Shown in pieces: positions 1 through 10,400 of a stretch of DNA of 64,000 bases. The DNA lies in contig VWZX01009108.1 in the NCBI GenBank assembly GCA_013399015.1, positions 1,666,822 to 1,730,821 on the forward strand, given 5' to 3'. The notes under the pieces are model-generated. The model did no database searches and was not told the DNA's origin. It was given only the letters and a program-made list of their open reading frames with translations. The stretch comes from Galbula dea (taxonomy: Eukaryota; Chordata; Aves; Piciformes; Galbulidae). Position 1 is the first letter of the stretch, and the number at the start of each line of letters is the position of its first letter. The translations under genes and the position numbers were made by a program.

Positions 1-1022
1 CATTTGAAACACACTGATTAATCAGTTCTTCTGCAGTGCTTATTTCAGCATGTTCTACACCCTGCTGAGTTCATCCTATGTTCTAACATTGAAGACAAAC
101 CTCACAGTCATTTCACGGATGGGGAACAAAAAGAGACATTAAGAAATATCAGCCTCATCCGCTGTGAGGATACTAAGAATAAACCCCTGCTGCCTTAAAG
201 AAGCAGAACACCTTCAAAGCACAACCACTCTTCTTTCCAGGCTTACAAGCACACGCTACTCCTGGCTTGTACAGATTTAGGTCTTCATGATTTGTAATTA
301 CATAGAGGTAACTCTCTAACAGGTATTTTTAGAAATAGTAACAAAAATATTTCCACCAGAAGAAAACTAAGGGCTATCTCTCAGATTTTTCCCTGTTTTA
401 CTGGAGCCTGTCTGTCTTTAGCGGAAACTCCATGTACTCACTCAACCTATCTCCTTCAGGTAGGGCTGAAAATGCAGGAACTGGAATGAAGTTATCACAC
501 ATACTCATTTGGCAGAGCTTCACGGGATAAATGAAAGAAAACAAAAACCACCACTTTCTTTTTTCTTCTAGTGGTCAGAAGTTTGCAAATCTTGAAGGTT
601 ATCAGACACCTAACCTGAGAGATAAAGCTAAAGCTGCAAGTATCTCTGCAGCAGCTGGATGGCAATGGTGGGGGCTCCATCAGTCACCCCCATCTCCCCA
701 GGATGAAATCATGGGTGGCCTATCTCGGCAGCACAGCAGATGGGTGGGACTTAGCTGTGACACAGGCTCGTTTCATAACCTCATTAGAAATCTGCTCTCA
801 ATAATAATAAAAAAAACCCACTAAGTGAGCTATAACTAGGCTGAGGAACAGCCTGAGCTGACAACTAAGCTGTCATCTATTGTTTCCATAGTACACAACG
901 GTCCTTATATGGCCAAGTCCTTACAGAAAAGGATAGGATAAACCCCCCTCCCCGAAGCTGCAAGGTATTTTGACTCGTTTAATTGCTCCTTTTCGATGCA
1001 AACACTCGGGCCGGCACAGCCT
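1..1022. other. Non-coding flank upstream of the divergent promoter
   Basis: No coding exon is recognisable on either strand. By human synteny this side should carry the 5' part of MPHOSPH9 on the minus strand, but nothing resembling the start of that protein is present. If the gene is here, only non-coding leader or intron lies inside the window. A possible minus-strand splice donor (TCT|GTAAGG) is at about 920-930, which is too little to call an exon. Confidence 0.5.
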
Positions 1023-1059
1023 NNNNNNNNNNNNNNNNNNNNNNNNNNNNNNNNNNNNN
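1023..1059. other. Assembly gap (37 Ns)
   Basis: A run of 37 undetermined bases sits at the edge of a GC-rich CpG island, where short-read assemblies often break. Two further single Ns, at 1254 and 1340, belong to the same poorly assembled stretch. Confidence 0.99.
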
Positions 1060-1198
1060 GTCCCCTCCCTTCAGTGTCCCCCTCCCCCAGCTTTGCACAC
1101 CCCGAGGCTCCGCCCCACCCATACTCAGCTCCGCCCCCAAGCTCCCATTGGGCAGCTGCCCCTCGCGCTCCGGGATGTTGACAGCGCCGCCGCCCCGG

Positions 1199-1395
1199 AT
1201 TGGTTGGTGGACCCGCCACTCTTCGGGAAAAGAGGCGGGACGGTGCTGTGGAGNATCTCCCCTACTTCCCAAGGACTTCCCGAGGCACCCTGAAAGGTGC
1301 CAACGAGCCTCCAATGCTCTAAAGATGCTGCCCCCTCAGNATTGGTTGGTGGACCCGCCACTCTTCGGGAAAAGAGGCGGGACGGTGCTGTGGAG
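1199..1395. repeat. 55-bp perfect direct repeat flanking an 85-bp segment, each copy next to a single N
   Basis: Positions 1199-1253 and 1341-1395 are identical. The first copy is followed by an N at 1254 and the second is preceded by an N at 1340. This is the signature of two contig ends overlapping without being merged, so the duplication is probably an assembly artefact rather than biology. Confidence 0.85.
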
Positions 1396-1879
1396 GCGGC
1401 CTCGCGGCACTGGGACGCGGCCAAACGCAGCGGCACTGCCGGCTCCGGTCTCGTTAACAGCCCCCAGGGCTCGCGCGGTTCCTACCCGCATTTCCGGGAG
1501 CCCACGTAGGAGGCGTCCGCAGCGACCCGAGAGCTGCCTCCTCTAGCGAACGTTAGGCGATAAACAGGCGCGGCCCACCGCCTCCTTCCTGGCGATTGGC
1601 GGCCGAGTTTCGAACGTGGTGGGACAGAGGGCACTCAAGACAGAGCCCCGCTCGATGATTGGCCGTCTTGACCGCGCGCCAGGCCGCGCCTTCCGCTGTG
1701 ATTCGCTACGTGGAAAAGTACGCGAGCCGCCGCGAGGGGATTGGCTAATGTGGCTACGCGCCGCCACAGTTTCCCAAAGCCTGATTGGTAGAGGATGGAC
1801 GGCGCGCATAAGCCCGCCCCTCGCCCGGCGATTGGCTGTTCAAGTGCCAATTAGCCTGGCGGTAACGCTGTCTTCTGTG

Positions 1880-2007
1880 GGCTGCGCATTCTCAGAGGCG
1901 TCGCTCGGAGCGCAGAGGTGCGCAACTTGCGTAGGATGGCGGATGCGTGCGTAGCGGTTCGCGCTTGCGCAGCAGGGGGCGGGGGTGCTGGCCTTGAGTC
2001 GCCCGAG
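1880..2007 (+). other. MTRFR: MTRFR exon 1 (non-coding leader), approximate start
   Basis: A consensus splice donor (CCCGAG|GTAAGAG) ends the exon at 2007, just downstream of the CCAAT/GC-box cluster. The transcription start is a guess. A short upstream reading frame opens at an ATG at about 1936 and crosses the donor; it is a possible uORF and not the protein start. The pattern of a non-coding exon 1 followed by a start codon early in exon 2 is what I recall for human C12orf65. Confidence 0.55.
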
Positions 2008-4081
2008 GTAAGAGGTGGTAGTGGGGTTGTGTGGGGAGTGTCTTGGCTTCGGGGGGGCTGTCCCCTGTTCCTCTTGAGACGCTTCTGCCGAGGGTCGGGC
2101 TGTGGAGGGGACTAGATTGAGTCCTCAGGCTGGAGGAGGGACGGCAGGCCTGGGGCAGTGACCACCCAGCTGCTGCTCTTTCCTCCTTAGAGGCGGATGG
2201 CGGCTCCGGAGCTGTGCTGGAGGTCTCTGCTGAAACCTTGCTGCTCGCTTTAGTTCTTAGATGTGTGGGACAACAAGGGCGGTTGTTTGTCTAAGGTTTT
2301 CAACTAAACAGATGTTTGAAACCAGAGTTTAATCAGCTGTCCTAAGTGCTTAGTGCATAGACTGTCACCGCCAATGTGTCCTACTGCCCTGTGGCCTTAC
2401 CACTGACACAGAAGGCCTGGTCACCTCTGTAAATGTGTCTAAAACATCAGCTGTCAGTGATCTCAGCTAACGCAGCTCTCTGTGGTCTGCTTTAAAATAT
2501 TACAAGCATCTTAAAATGGTTTTTTTTACATTTTAAAGCATATATTCCTTGCAGACTTCCAGTGCTAAGTGGAATCTCGAGAAAACTTGCTCATATCTTC
2601 TCAGTCTTCGTTTATAGCTGTAGTGTCAAGTGCTAGAAATAAGCTTACAGTGAACGTGATTTGTTTATGTTGACTTGTCTGTTATGGTCAGGCAGCTCGG
2701 AGAGTTGTCACTCTTGATTTAAGAACAGGCTACTTTAAATAGGCAGTGGCTGTATTAAACCTGCTGTTGACTAAAGACTCACTTCAGAACTAGGTAATAG
2801 TTCTAGTTTTTCTGCAGGTTTTTTTTCAGCAAAGAAACCCAAAGCTGTCACTGCTTTGTACTGCCACCAAGTGGACAGATTGCCTTAAAATTACTATTTC
2901 AGCAGTTAGGTTCAACTTCTATGGATGTTTATTGCAAAGTGCCCCTTCTTCACATGCTGAAGTATTCTGAATCAAATAAAATATTTCAAGCATAACAGCA
3001 TCTACTTGTTTTACTACTCACCTAATGCTGTCCTGAAGACTGCCATTTGACAGCAGAAGAACCTGACATTTCTCATTATCCATGAGGATAACACATACTT
3101 CCATGTGTACTCTTCTGCCTTTGTTAATAACTTGACCTGGGAAAAATCAGCATGTGAAGGAGTAGTTGAAAACCTAATGGTGTACTTGGTCCTGGATTCT
3201 TCTTCCACCATCTGAGGTGTTGGGGAAGTAGAGCAGAATGGGCAAGCTTGTTAAGAGGAACACCACAGAAAAATAGTTTTGGTTTGAGGTGGAGTTTACC
3301 ACATTTTCCTTATTCTTACAGGCCAAAATCCATCTTTGCATTCTGCATTGTTTAAACTGCTTGAGCTGTATTCTGCCAGATCTGATTTCTAATACTCATG
3401 TCCTTGGGACAAAAATGGTCTACATAAAATCTTGTTTTTCTATTGTTTTCTCTCTTTGCAGTCTTCCATGGCTGGAACCCAGTGAACATGGGAAGCAAAA
3501 GATGTTATTGCATCAGTTATATTATGTAAATTTGCTTCTTCTTCCAGCAGGTTCCTTTAAGTAGTTTAGAGGCAACCTCAGAGGAGGATTCCTCCTCCCT
3601 TGATGAAGCTCAAACAAGTGTCAACATGTGAACTGCATGTGCTGTTGTCAGCAAGACACAACCTGGGTATGAGTGAAGTGTCCACAAAGGCTTCCCAGTC
3701 AGACTGCAAGACAGAAATATCCTCCTTCCTCTCTGGGTTTTTTTTGTTTCTTTTTGGGTTTTGGGGGGGTTTGCTTTGGATCTCTCAAGTATTTTCCAAG
3801 TGTTGGGAAATACTGCAGGAGTACTGATTTATTTACTGTTCTCCAGAACCCTTTCAACAACAAAATAATAATCTTGACTATTTCAAGAAACTTAATTGCA
3901 ATGAGAATTGAAGTTCCATTTGGAGTGGTTACTATTTCAGGGCAAATGTCTATGAAAGCAGTTCAAATAACCTTGAAAATAAAGCCGAATATAAAAATAT
4001 TGCTCAAGACATGCAACTAAACTAGATCATCTTAAAACAAGGCTTCTCCTGGTTAAATTCCATTCCCCACTTCTATTTCAG
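2008..4081 (+). other. MTRFR: MTRFR intron 1
   Basis: AT-rich non-coding sequence runs from the exon 1 donor to the acceptor TTCTATTTCAG at about 4071-4081. I see no coding exon and no clearly classifiable repeat. A good polypyrimidine tract plus TTTGCAG at about 3440-3462 could serve an alternative 5'UTR exon, but no convincing donor follows. Confidence 0.55.
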
Positions 4082-4116
4082 GTTCCATTGCAGAGAAGCT
4101 GTGTCCTCCTTTCTGT

Positions 4117-4392
4117 ATGAATGTTCCAAGTTTATTTCATTTTGCATTCTTGCTGAGAGAAATACCAACACCATCATGGAGACCATGGATTCTGAGGAAG
4201 CAGCAATTTTCTCTGCCCAGAGTGCCCTTACTTCAGGCAGCAGGAAAGAAGAAATCTTTCAATCTCCTTGGACTAACTGAGGCAGAATTAGAAGAACAGT
4301 TTGTACGAGGTGATGGCCCAGGAGGTCAAGCCACAAATAAGACAAACAACTGTGTTGTCTTGAAGCATATTCCATCTGGGATTGTAGTGAAG
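4117..4392 (+). CDS. MTRFR: MTRFR coding exon 1 of 2
   Basis: Encodes residues 1-92 including the GGQ loop. The exon opens at the acceptor near 4082 and ends in ATTGTAGTGAAG|GTAATT, so the intron is in phase 0. Read-through of the donor adds unrelated residues to a stop at 4494, which is an intron-retention artefact. Confidence 0.95.
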
Positions 4393-5271
4393 GTAATTAC
4401 ATTTTATTTCAGTAAGTCACAAATTGCATCATGTCCTTCCAAGCCTCCTTTCATAGGAAAGGATAATCACAGCACAAATGTCATGGAGAAATAGATTATC
4501 TATATTGTGAAGGGCCTCAGCAAGAAGCAGTTTATAAACTTGGGGTCACAGCTGATCTCCCTGCCTTTGACATGCATTACAGTTGTGTTGTTTTCAGTAA
4601 AATACATCTTCACTGTATCTGCCTTTCAGTGGCAGCTGGCACATTCCCATCCCTCTGAGTTAGTCCCAATCTTGATCATACTCTGCAGATTCTTTTGAAG
4701 CGTTACTCTTACCTACTTCTTGTGGATTAATACTTCAAAATTAATCTTTGCTTCCTTATCACAAGGGGAAGATGCAGTTAAGTGAAACTCTGAAGAAGCT
4801 TTCAAAGGTAATGTGGAAGCATTAAAGACTAATGTAAAAGCCAGTCTGACAAGTTACAGTAGCAAGTAATTATTAGGCAGCCTCTCCAAACTGTATCATC
4901 TGGACACAAAAGTGCCAGCCGTTCTTGGCAGGAGGATGCTCTTGGCTTGATGGGGAGGGCAGTTTCTTTACTGTAATGGCAGGAATATGTAGACTGAAAT
5001 GGAGAGCAGAAGAAACAGGTTCCAGTTCCAGTAAAAATGTCCTATTGTATTTCTTCAGTGTCATCAAACAAGATCACTGGAGCAGAACCGAAAGATAGCC
5101 AGAGAAATCCTGCAGGAGAAAGTTGACCTTTTCTACAAAGGTGAAGACAGTGATGTTTTTAAAGAGAAGAAAGCATTAGAGAAGAAGAAGCAAGAGAAAA
5201 AAAGAAGAGCAAAGGAAAACCTAGAAAGGAAAAAGTATTTGAAAGAGATGCAACAACTGGATATGAAATGA
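4117..5271 (+). CDS. MTRFR: MTRFR: mitochondrial ribosome-rescue release factor (GGQ protein), two coding exons
   Basis: This is the homologue of human C12orf65/MTRFR, a mitochondrial-matrix class I release-factor-like protein. The known role is to hydrolyse peptidyl-tRNA on stalled mitoribosomes, working with MTRES1. Coding exons are 4117-4392 (92 codons, phase 0) and 5059-5271, giving 162 residues against 166 in human from memory. Visible features are a basic, hydrophobic N-terminus suited to a mitochondrial targeting signal (residues 1-45), the catalytic GGQ at 69-71 within GPGGQATNKT, the HIPSGIVVK segment before the intron, and a Lys/Arg-rich helical tail expected to bind rRNA. Unlike canonical release factors it has no codon-recognition domain. 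The start is the first ATG after the exon 2 acceptor and gives the family-typical N-terminal length. The next gene, CDK2AP1, converges tail to tail. Confidence 0.96.
4393..5058 (+). other. MTRFR: MTRFR intron 2
   Basis: GT-AG intron of 666 bases running from GTAATT to the acceptor TATTTCTTCAG. No internal exon is evident. Confidence 0.9.
5059..5271 (+). CDS. MTRFR: MTRFR coding exon 2 of 2
   Basis: Encodes residues 93-162, starting CHQTRSLEQNRK and ending in a charged helix (KKKQEKKRRAKE, then QQLDMK and a TGA stop). The lysine/arginine-rich C-terminus is the ribosome-binding tail typical of the ICT1/MTRFR family. Confidence 0.95.
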   Translation, partial: CHQTRSLEQNRKIAREILQEKVDLFYKGEDSDVFKEKKALEKKKQEKKRRAKENLERKKYLKEMQQLDMK

Positions 5272-5535
5272 ATATGTGAAACACTGACTTGCCCTAGTAG
5301 GGTAAGGGAAGGGTTTGTCAGTACACCTCAACACAGTTTTCAAATGAACAGATGATGTAGGGCTTCATAAGCATGACTGAAATACCAAGTAGTGACCTGC
5401 TATTACTGTAAAACTGAAGTGATAAAAGCAGTCACATATGCCTACTTCTGTCTGCCATCATCTCATTAATCACTTTTAGCAATCAGGTTTTCTGCCGAGT
5501 TTAGAAGATAATAAACCAATCCTCATTAAAGAGGA
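5272..5535 (+). other. MTRFR: MTRFR 3'UTR, short form
   Basis: The first canonical AATAAA after the stop is at 5510-5515, which would place the mRNA end near 5530. A second AATAAA at 6627-6632 could give a longer 3'UTR that meets CDK2AP1. Confidence 0.55.
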
Positions 5536-6590
5536 ACTATAAAAGTGCCACCACTGTTAATGGAGACAAAAAAATATCAGTAGATCTCCTCATGCCTGGG
5601 TGATACCTTATGATGTTGCACAGGAACAGCCCTAAAAGGTTATAGCTTTCCTTCCTGACTCAGGCAGTGTCTCTACTGACATAAATCAGGTTTAGATACT
5701 GGTTCTGATGGTGTGAGCAGGGGTGCTGACAGAAGAGACCAGTCACTGGTTGTCTTCTACAGATCTGTGTGCTGAACAAATGCTCTGTCCTACTCAATTC
5801 TAAAGTAAGTTTAAACAGAAGCTTTACAAAGCTTACCTGGAGTGGTGATGAGCACTGGCAGGGAAGACACTGCTGCAAGTGAGGCTTGTCACCCATGTTC
5901 TTCCAGTTCAAAGGTAAAAATGGGTCATTACAGATAAAGAACAACTTGTTGGAAGCTGCCTTCCAAGGCAACAGAATCCAACCTGTGAAGTAATAAACTT
6001 TGCCTCTTAATACTGTATTTTCTTCAAGGATCCATAGCTCCATATGTATATATCCCAGGCAGCCCATCTTCCTTAGGAATTAGATTTGATTGCACAATGC
6101 TGAATTACAGTCATTTATGGTGTTTATGCTGTGCTGCAGTTAAGCTTGGGCATTCTGCTATCTTTACTCATTTTGAGTTTCCCATTTGATGCAGATACCT
6201 GCAGCTGCATTTGCTTTGTCACTGTTACTCTGGAGACATTAGTGAAGTAGACTTTCCTGGTTTGATCCTGGTAACAACTCTAATTGCTTAACTAGAACTT
6301 CTCTTTAACTTTTAGACTGCACCCTCACCAGCTACCACCAAGTTCTGGCCTTCAGCAGGAAGGCAGAATGCCTCACAGCAAAGCCATAGGATGTATTTGG
6401 AAAGCAATGGAGACTTCTAGCAGCTGTGTCTGGACTGTGTCTTGGATGGAAGCTCACCAGCATCTGCAGGTCTCTTCCCTCCTCTGTTCCTCAACTTGAG
6501 CCTCCTGTATGAAGGTTCAATCTTATCTATTTGGAGTTCTTGTTCATGGAATGTGAATCTGATTCAAGTGACTGTACATAGTTTTAATAC
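5536..6590. other. Region between convergent genes
   Basis: I see no recognisable gene. A 135-residue minus-strand frame at 5660-6067 has no family resemblance and no flanking gene structure. If the distal poly(A) site of MTRFR is used, this stretch is 3'UTR. Confidence 0.5.
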
Positions 6591-6594
6591 AAAC

Positions 6595-7402
6595 TGTTAA
6601 TGAAAATAAGCTTTATTACGTCAAGTAATAAATACATACAAAGATGCAAATAACAGTTTTAGTAATTTATCCAGAATCTTCTTTGTTTTGGCAAACTTTA
6701 AACTGAAATTTCCAGCCTTAATGTAGAAATTAGCTTTCCAGGGCCTTGTTATTATTTAATAGGTTTCCCTATTTACCATATAACTCATGCACTTTAAATG
6801 GACTTCAAAGCACTAACAGTCATGCAAATGTTTATGCAAAATAAAAACAAACAAACAGAAAAAGAAAAGGGAAAAATAAGAGAAGAGGAAGATTATTTCT
6901 AAGCAGGGTCTATGCTGTATGACAAATGGTGACTTAGCAGACTACTAGGTACAGCATGCTATTTGGCATTTATTAACAAAAATCCTCAGAGCTTATGTCA
7001 AACCTTCAAAGAGTGACAGTTTGGGGGTAAGTGAATATAGCCAAAGGAAAAAGAAGGAAAAAAACCACAAAAAAACCCAAAACCCAGTATGAGGCTGTGG
7101 CTGGATAAGAAGAGAACTGAAATAGAGCCTGGGAGAGAGAGAGCATTCCTCTGCATGCAGTTCAGTTTTCATGTTTTAGAAACATTTTAGGGAGTCTTAA
7201 TGTCTTTACAAAATGCAAACCCTCAGTAAGTGGAAAAATCCTTCTTTTCTCATTCTTAACTATACAGTTTTGTAAGGGCAAACCAAGACAGGTCAAACAT
7301 TCAAAATAAAGGAATTTGCCTGAATCTTTCAAGAGTCAAAAAGAGTAAGTGTTACTTTTTCTTCATTAGGAGATGGAAGAATCTTGTAACTGAATTAGAG
7401 GG
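6595..7402 (-). other. CDK2AP1: CDK2AP1 3'UTR
   Basis: About 0.8 kb between the TAG stop and the AATAAA at 6612-6617 (minus strand). The plus strand is A-rich around 6838-6895, so the transcript has a U/C-rich tract there. The cleavage point is approximate. Confidence 0.6.
6612..6632. terminator. Palindromic bidirectional poly(A) signal shared by CDK2AP1 (-) and MTRFR (+)
   Basis: TTTATTAC at 6612-6619 and GTAATAAA at 6625-6632 form an 8-bp perfect inverted repeat around a 5-base spacer. Each strand therefore carries an AATAAA hexamer: minus strand at 6612-6617 and plus strand at 6627-6632. The minus-strand hexamer is the expected poly(A) signal for CDK2AP1, about 0.8 kb beyond its stop. Use of the plus-strand copy by MTRFR is inferred. 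Confidence 0.6.
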
Positions 7403-7470
7403 CTAGGATCTTGCATTTCGCTCCGTCTCAGCCAAGCATTCCCGAACTAATCCTCTAGCATGAATAATGC
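7403..7470 (-). CDS. CDK2AP1: CDK2AP1 coding exon 4 (last)
   Basis: Follows the acceptor CTTTTGCAG and encodes the second and third bases of Gly97 and then IIHARGLVRECLAETERNARS with a TAG stop. This is the most conserved part of the family. Confidence 0.96.
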
Positions 7471-10400
7471 CTGCAAAAGAAAGGGATGTATTTTAAATCA
7501 CCTCATTCAGGTCACACTTGCAATGACAGTACAGGAAAAGGTTTATATATTTCTGTCCAGAGTTGCCAAAGCTCTCACAGCATGCTCCAGGAAAGGGAGC
7601 GATCCCTTGCTTCTCGCTTCCCGAACATCAGCTGCTGCTAAACAGGTTTGCTTCCCCAAAGTGGCATTTACATTGAAAAGGGACTAAGCCAGGAATAAGA
7701 GCATGGTAAGATTTGTAGGTCTGCAGTGACAGGTATATCTAAATGGGCACTGCAGCCTATTTAAAATTAGAGACTGAAGAGAATGAAAGGGGGAAAAAAA
7801 ATCATCTTACCAACCTGTGAGGTATTTTGCTACAGTGGAGTGAAAAATAAACCCTGAAGTTATCTGGAGAGTCATATTAACAAGCTCTACAAGTCTTCAT
7901 ACTTTGGGATAGTTCTTTGAGAGGATGCATCAAAACCCAAGCCTTCATACTACTTCTTAAACACAAGTTGTGTCTCTTGTAAACAAGAGTAAGAAGAAAT
8001 TTTTTATGGTGTGTGCAGAACATTACCTCCTAACACTGGCTGAGCTCCCAGCGTAAATCATCATCACTCTACATGCTGCTGTATCTACTCTCATCTGATA
8101 GACATAACGTGGAATTTTCCACTGCAAGTCCTGTTGCCTTGAGTTCCAGCAATCTGGACCTTGATTCTTAATCCTGGAACTAATCTAGATTCATGTTCAC
8201 AGAGCTTCTGAAAGAACAGAGCTTGAGATTTTAAAAGATGAGAGGGACAAATTTTTCTATCAAAAGTTGTACTTTACTGACAGGGTGAGACAGAAGGGGA
8301 TTTCTCTGCTCAGCTGTGCTCCTTAACTAGGTGGAGGAAGGACAGTAAGGCAATAAATGAGGTTTAATCTCCGAAGGGATAAAGGACTCTGTTTCTAGAA
8401 GGCTGCTAGCCCAGATCACAGCAGCAGCCTTTACACCTAGGGAGCACTGTCTTGGGACTTGATAGGTGTAAGGCTCTGCAAAGGGTTAAACTGACACAAG
8501 TAAAGCTACATCCTGCAGCTGCGGGATGCAGAAACATGTACTCAGAGCAGTGCATTGGACCTGGATCTGGTGGCAGGACGCCCAGTTTGTGCAGCAGAAC
8601 TACCCTGAATTATGTAGAACACTGGGAATTTGGCCAATTTTAGAGGTCAGTAGCCTCTGTGCTTAGGAGCAGGTGGAACTGGGGACAGGGACTTTATTCA
8701 GGAGTAACCTCCACATGGCCGTGGAGGCTGCAGTTGCATGGCTACCCTCAATCACTTCTGCTCTCACACTTGCACATGCTCCTTTAGCTATTACTCTCCC
8801 AAAATGGAAAGGGAGGTATGTTTGTGACCAAAAGATGGCAGCAAAAGGTATTTATTTGGGATTCTTTGCAACACTGGCAAGCCACAGTGGCAGCATTCAA
8901 GCAGTCAATCTTAAACCTACATTAGCCAAAACATACTTACTGCAAGGAGCAGCAAAACAGCTTTTCCTCACCAAACTGAACCATTCAGGTGAGAGAACGT
9001 CTGCATCTCTGCCGGTCTCTCTCAAGTTGTCCCCATTAGCCTATTGCCATGCATGATCTATTGACTCAGGCAATGCAATAAAGAGAGACTCCAGCAACAT
9101 TGATTTTAGCTGGGCCAGATTCCACTTACCACTCATCAGCAGACTTTATTGCATCCTTTCCCAGAACAGCTACTAGTCATTTTATTGCACGTCACAGCAG
9201 ATATATTACTCTCCCATAATGGTTGAGCCTTAAATAAAGCTTTGTAGTCTTGGGTAAATGTAAGGGGGGTTTGCAAGGTGGTGAAGTTAGTCTGTTACAA
9301 TAACACTCCCATTCCAAGTGGAATGCACAAGCCAATCTCAGCACAAGGACCAAGGAAGGGGAAGGAAAAGTAACAACATTATACTGGCAAAGGACAGAAC
9401 TGCCAGCACAAGTGGTGTCGATGGCCTTTCGAGGTCATTTCAGGAGCTGGAGCAGTGGAATGTCCTACTGCTCCTTCAGAAATATCCCTCACACGTCCCC
9501 TGCAGAGGACAATGTCAAGCTGATGTCAGCAGTGGGGCATGCAGGGGTTTCTTTTACACAGCAAGGAAAGGGCATTTATTACCCCTTTCAGCTGACAAAG
9601 CAAAGCTAGAGATCCCTCGTCAGCCAGGCTTAGAAGCTCCTATGTCCTTTACTAGTGGACTCCTGATGACATCCACTTGACAAAAGGTAACCCAGCAAAA
9701 GAGCCCAACACTCCACAGAGAGGAGGATCACATGTGTTTGATGTCTCAGTCAACCTTCCCTGACAACTGTTTGAGGGGTTTTTTGTAGCTCTTCTTTCCA
9801 CCAGCTTAGTATGAATTACCATAGTGTAGTATCTCTTCAGGCAAAATGCATACTAGTAAAGATGCTTGGGTCACGAAGATGGGTGATGTATATGAGAAGA
9901 AGTGAACAATGCTTGGCTGTATGTTTTGGAGACTGGGGAGAAAAGGGAATTGGAGGGACAAGGAAGTCACTAGGAACCTGAAAGAACATATCCATTAGAC
10001 ACCATAAGGGTTCTAAAATAAGGTTTAAACTATTAACTGAAGCTCCCCTTGTGCACACAAAACATTTTGTCATTGGTTTAGCTACCAAATACTGCAGGAA
10101 TAGAGTATCCCAAGGTTTCAGTTGCTTCTTAATGCACCTAGTTTTAATGACGAGCTCAAGACAGCTGTCCCCTTCCAAAAGAAACACTTGTTATGAAGCT
10201 GTATGCAAATAGTCAGTGCACAAAGTGTATGGGACATGAGTTTCTTAAGTAAGTTTAAGCATTACCTCTTTTTAGCCTCTCCATGGCACTTTTACTCCCA
10301 GCGTATGTGGGTCTAATCTCTTTTCCTAATTCTTCTATGATAGCTAGAAGTTCTGCATATTTGCTTTGTGGTACTTGACTGCTGCTGGTACCCTGTAGTT

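Larger units (their letters stand above)
1060..2110. promoter_or_regulatory. CpG-island promoter of MTRFR, probably bidirectional
   Basis: The stretch is GC-rich with many CpGs and has no TATA box near the presumed start. It carries eight ATTGG pentamers (inverted CCAAT boxes, NF-Y sites) at 1147, 1199, 1341, 1595, 1658, 1740, 1784 and 1831. One CCAAT in the opposite orientation is at 1847. GC boxes lie around 1811-1825, and a TTCGAA element resembling a cell-cycle homology region is at 1609-1614. MTRFR transcription probably starts at about 1870-1930. That the island also drives a minus-strand gene (MPHOSPH9) is inferred from human synteny and is not seen in the sequence. Confidence 0.75.

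Noticed and set aside
1616..1954. 112-codon plus-strand frame across the MTRFR promoter
   Set aside because: It covers the CCAAT boxes and CpG island upstream of the presumed transcription start, so it is not a gene.
3463..3550. Possible alternative MTRFR 5'UTR exon after a strong TTTGCAG acceptor
   Set aside because: The only nearby donor candidate (CAG|GTTCCT) is weak, and no coding content supports it.
5660..6067. 135-codon minus-strand frame between MTRFR and CDK2AP1
   Set aside because: No homology recognised, no promoter or splice context, and composition like translated non-coding DNA.
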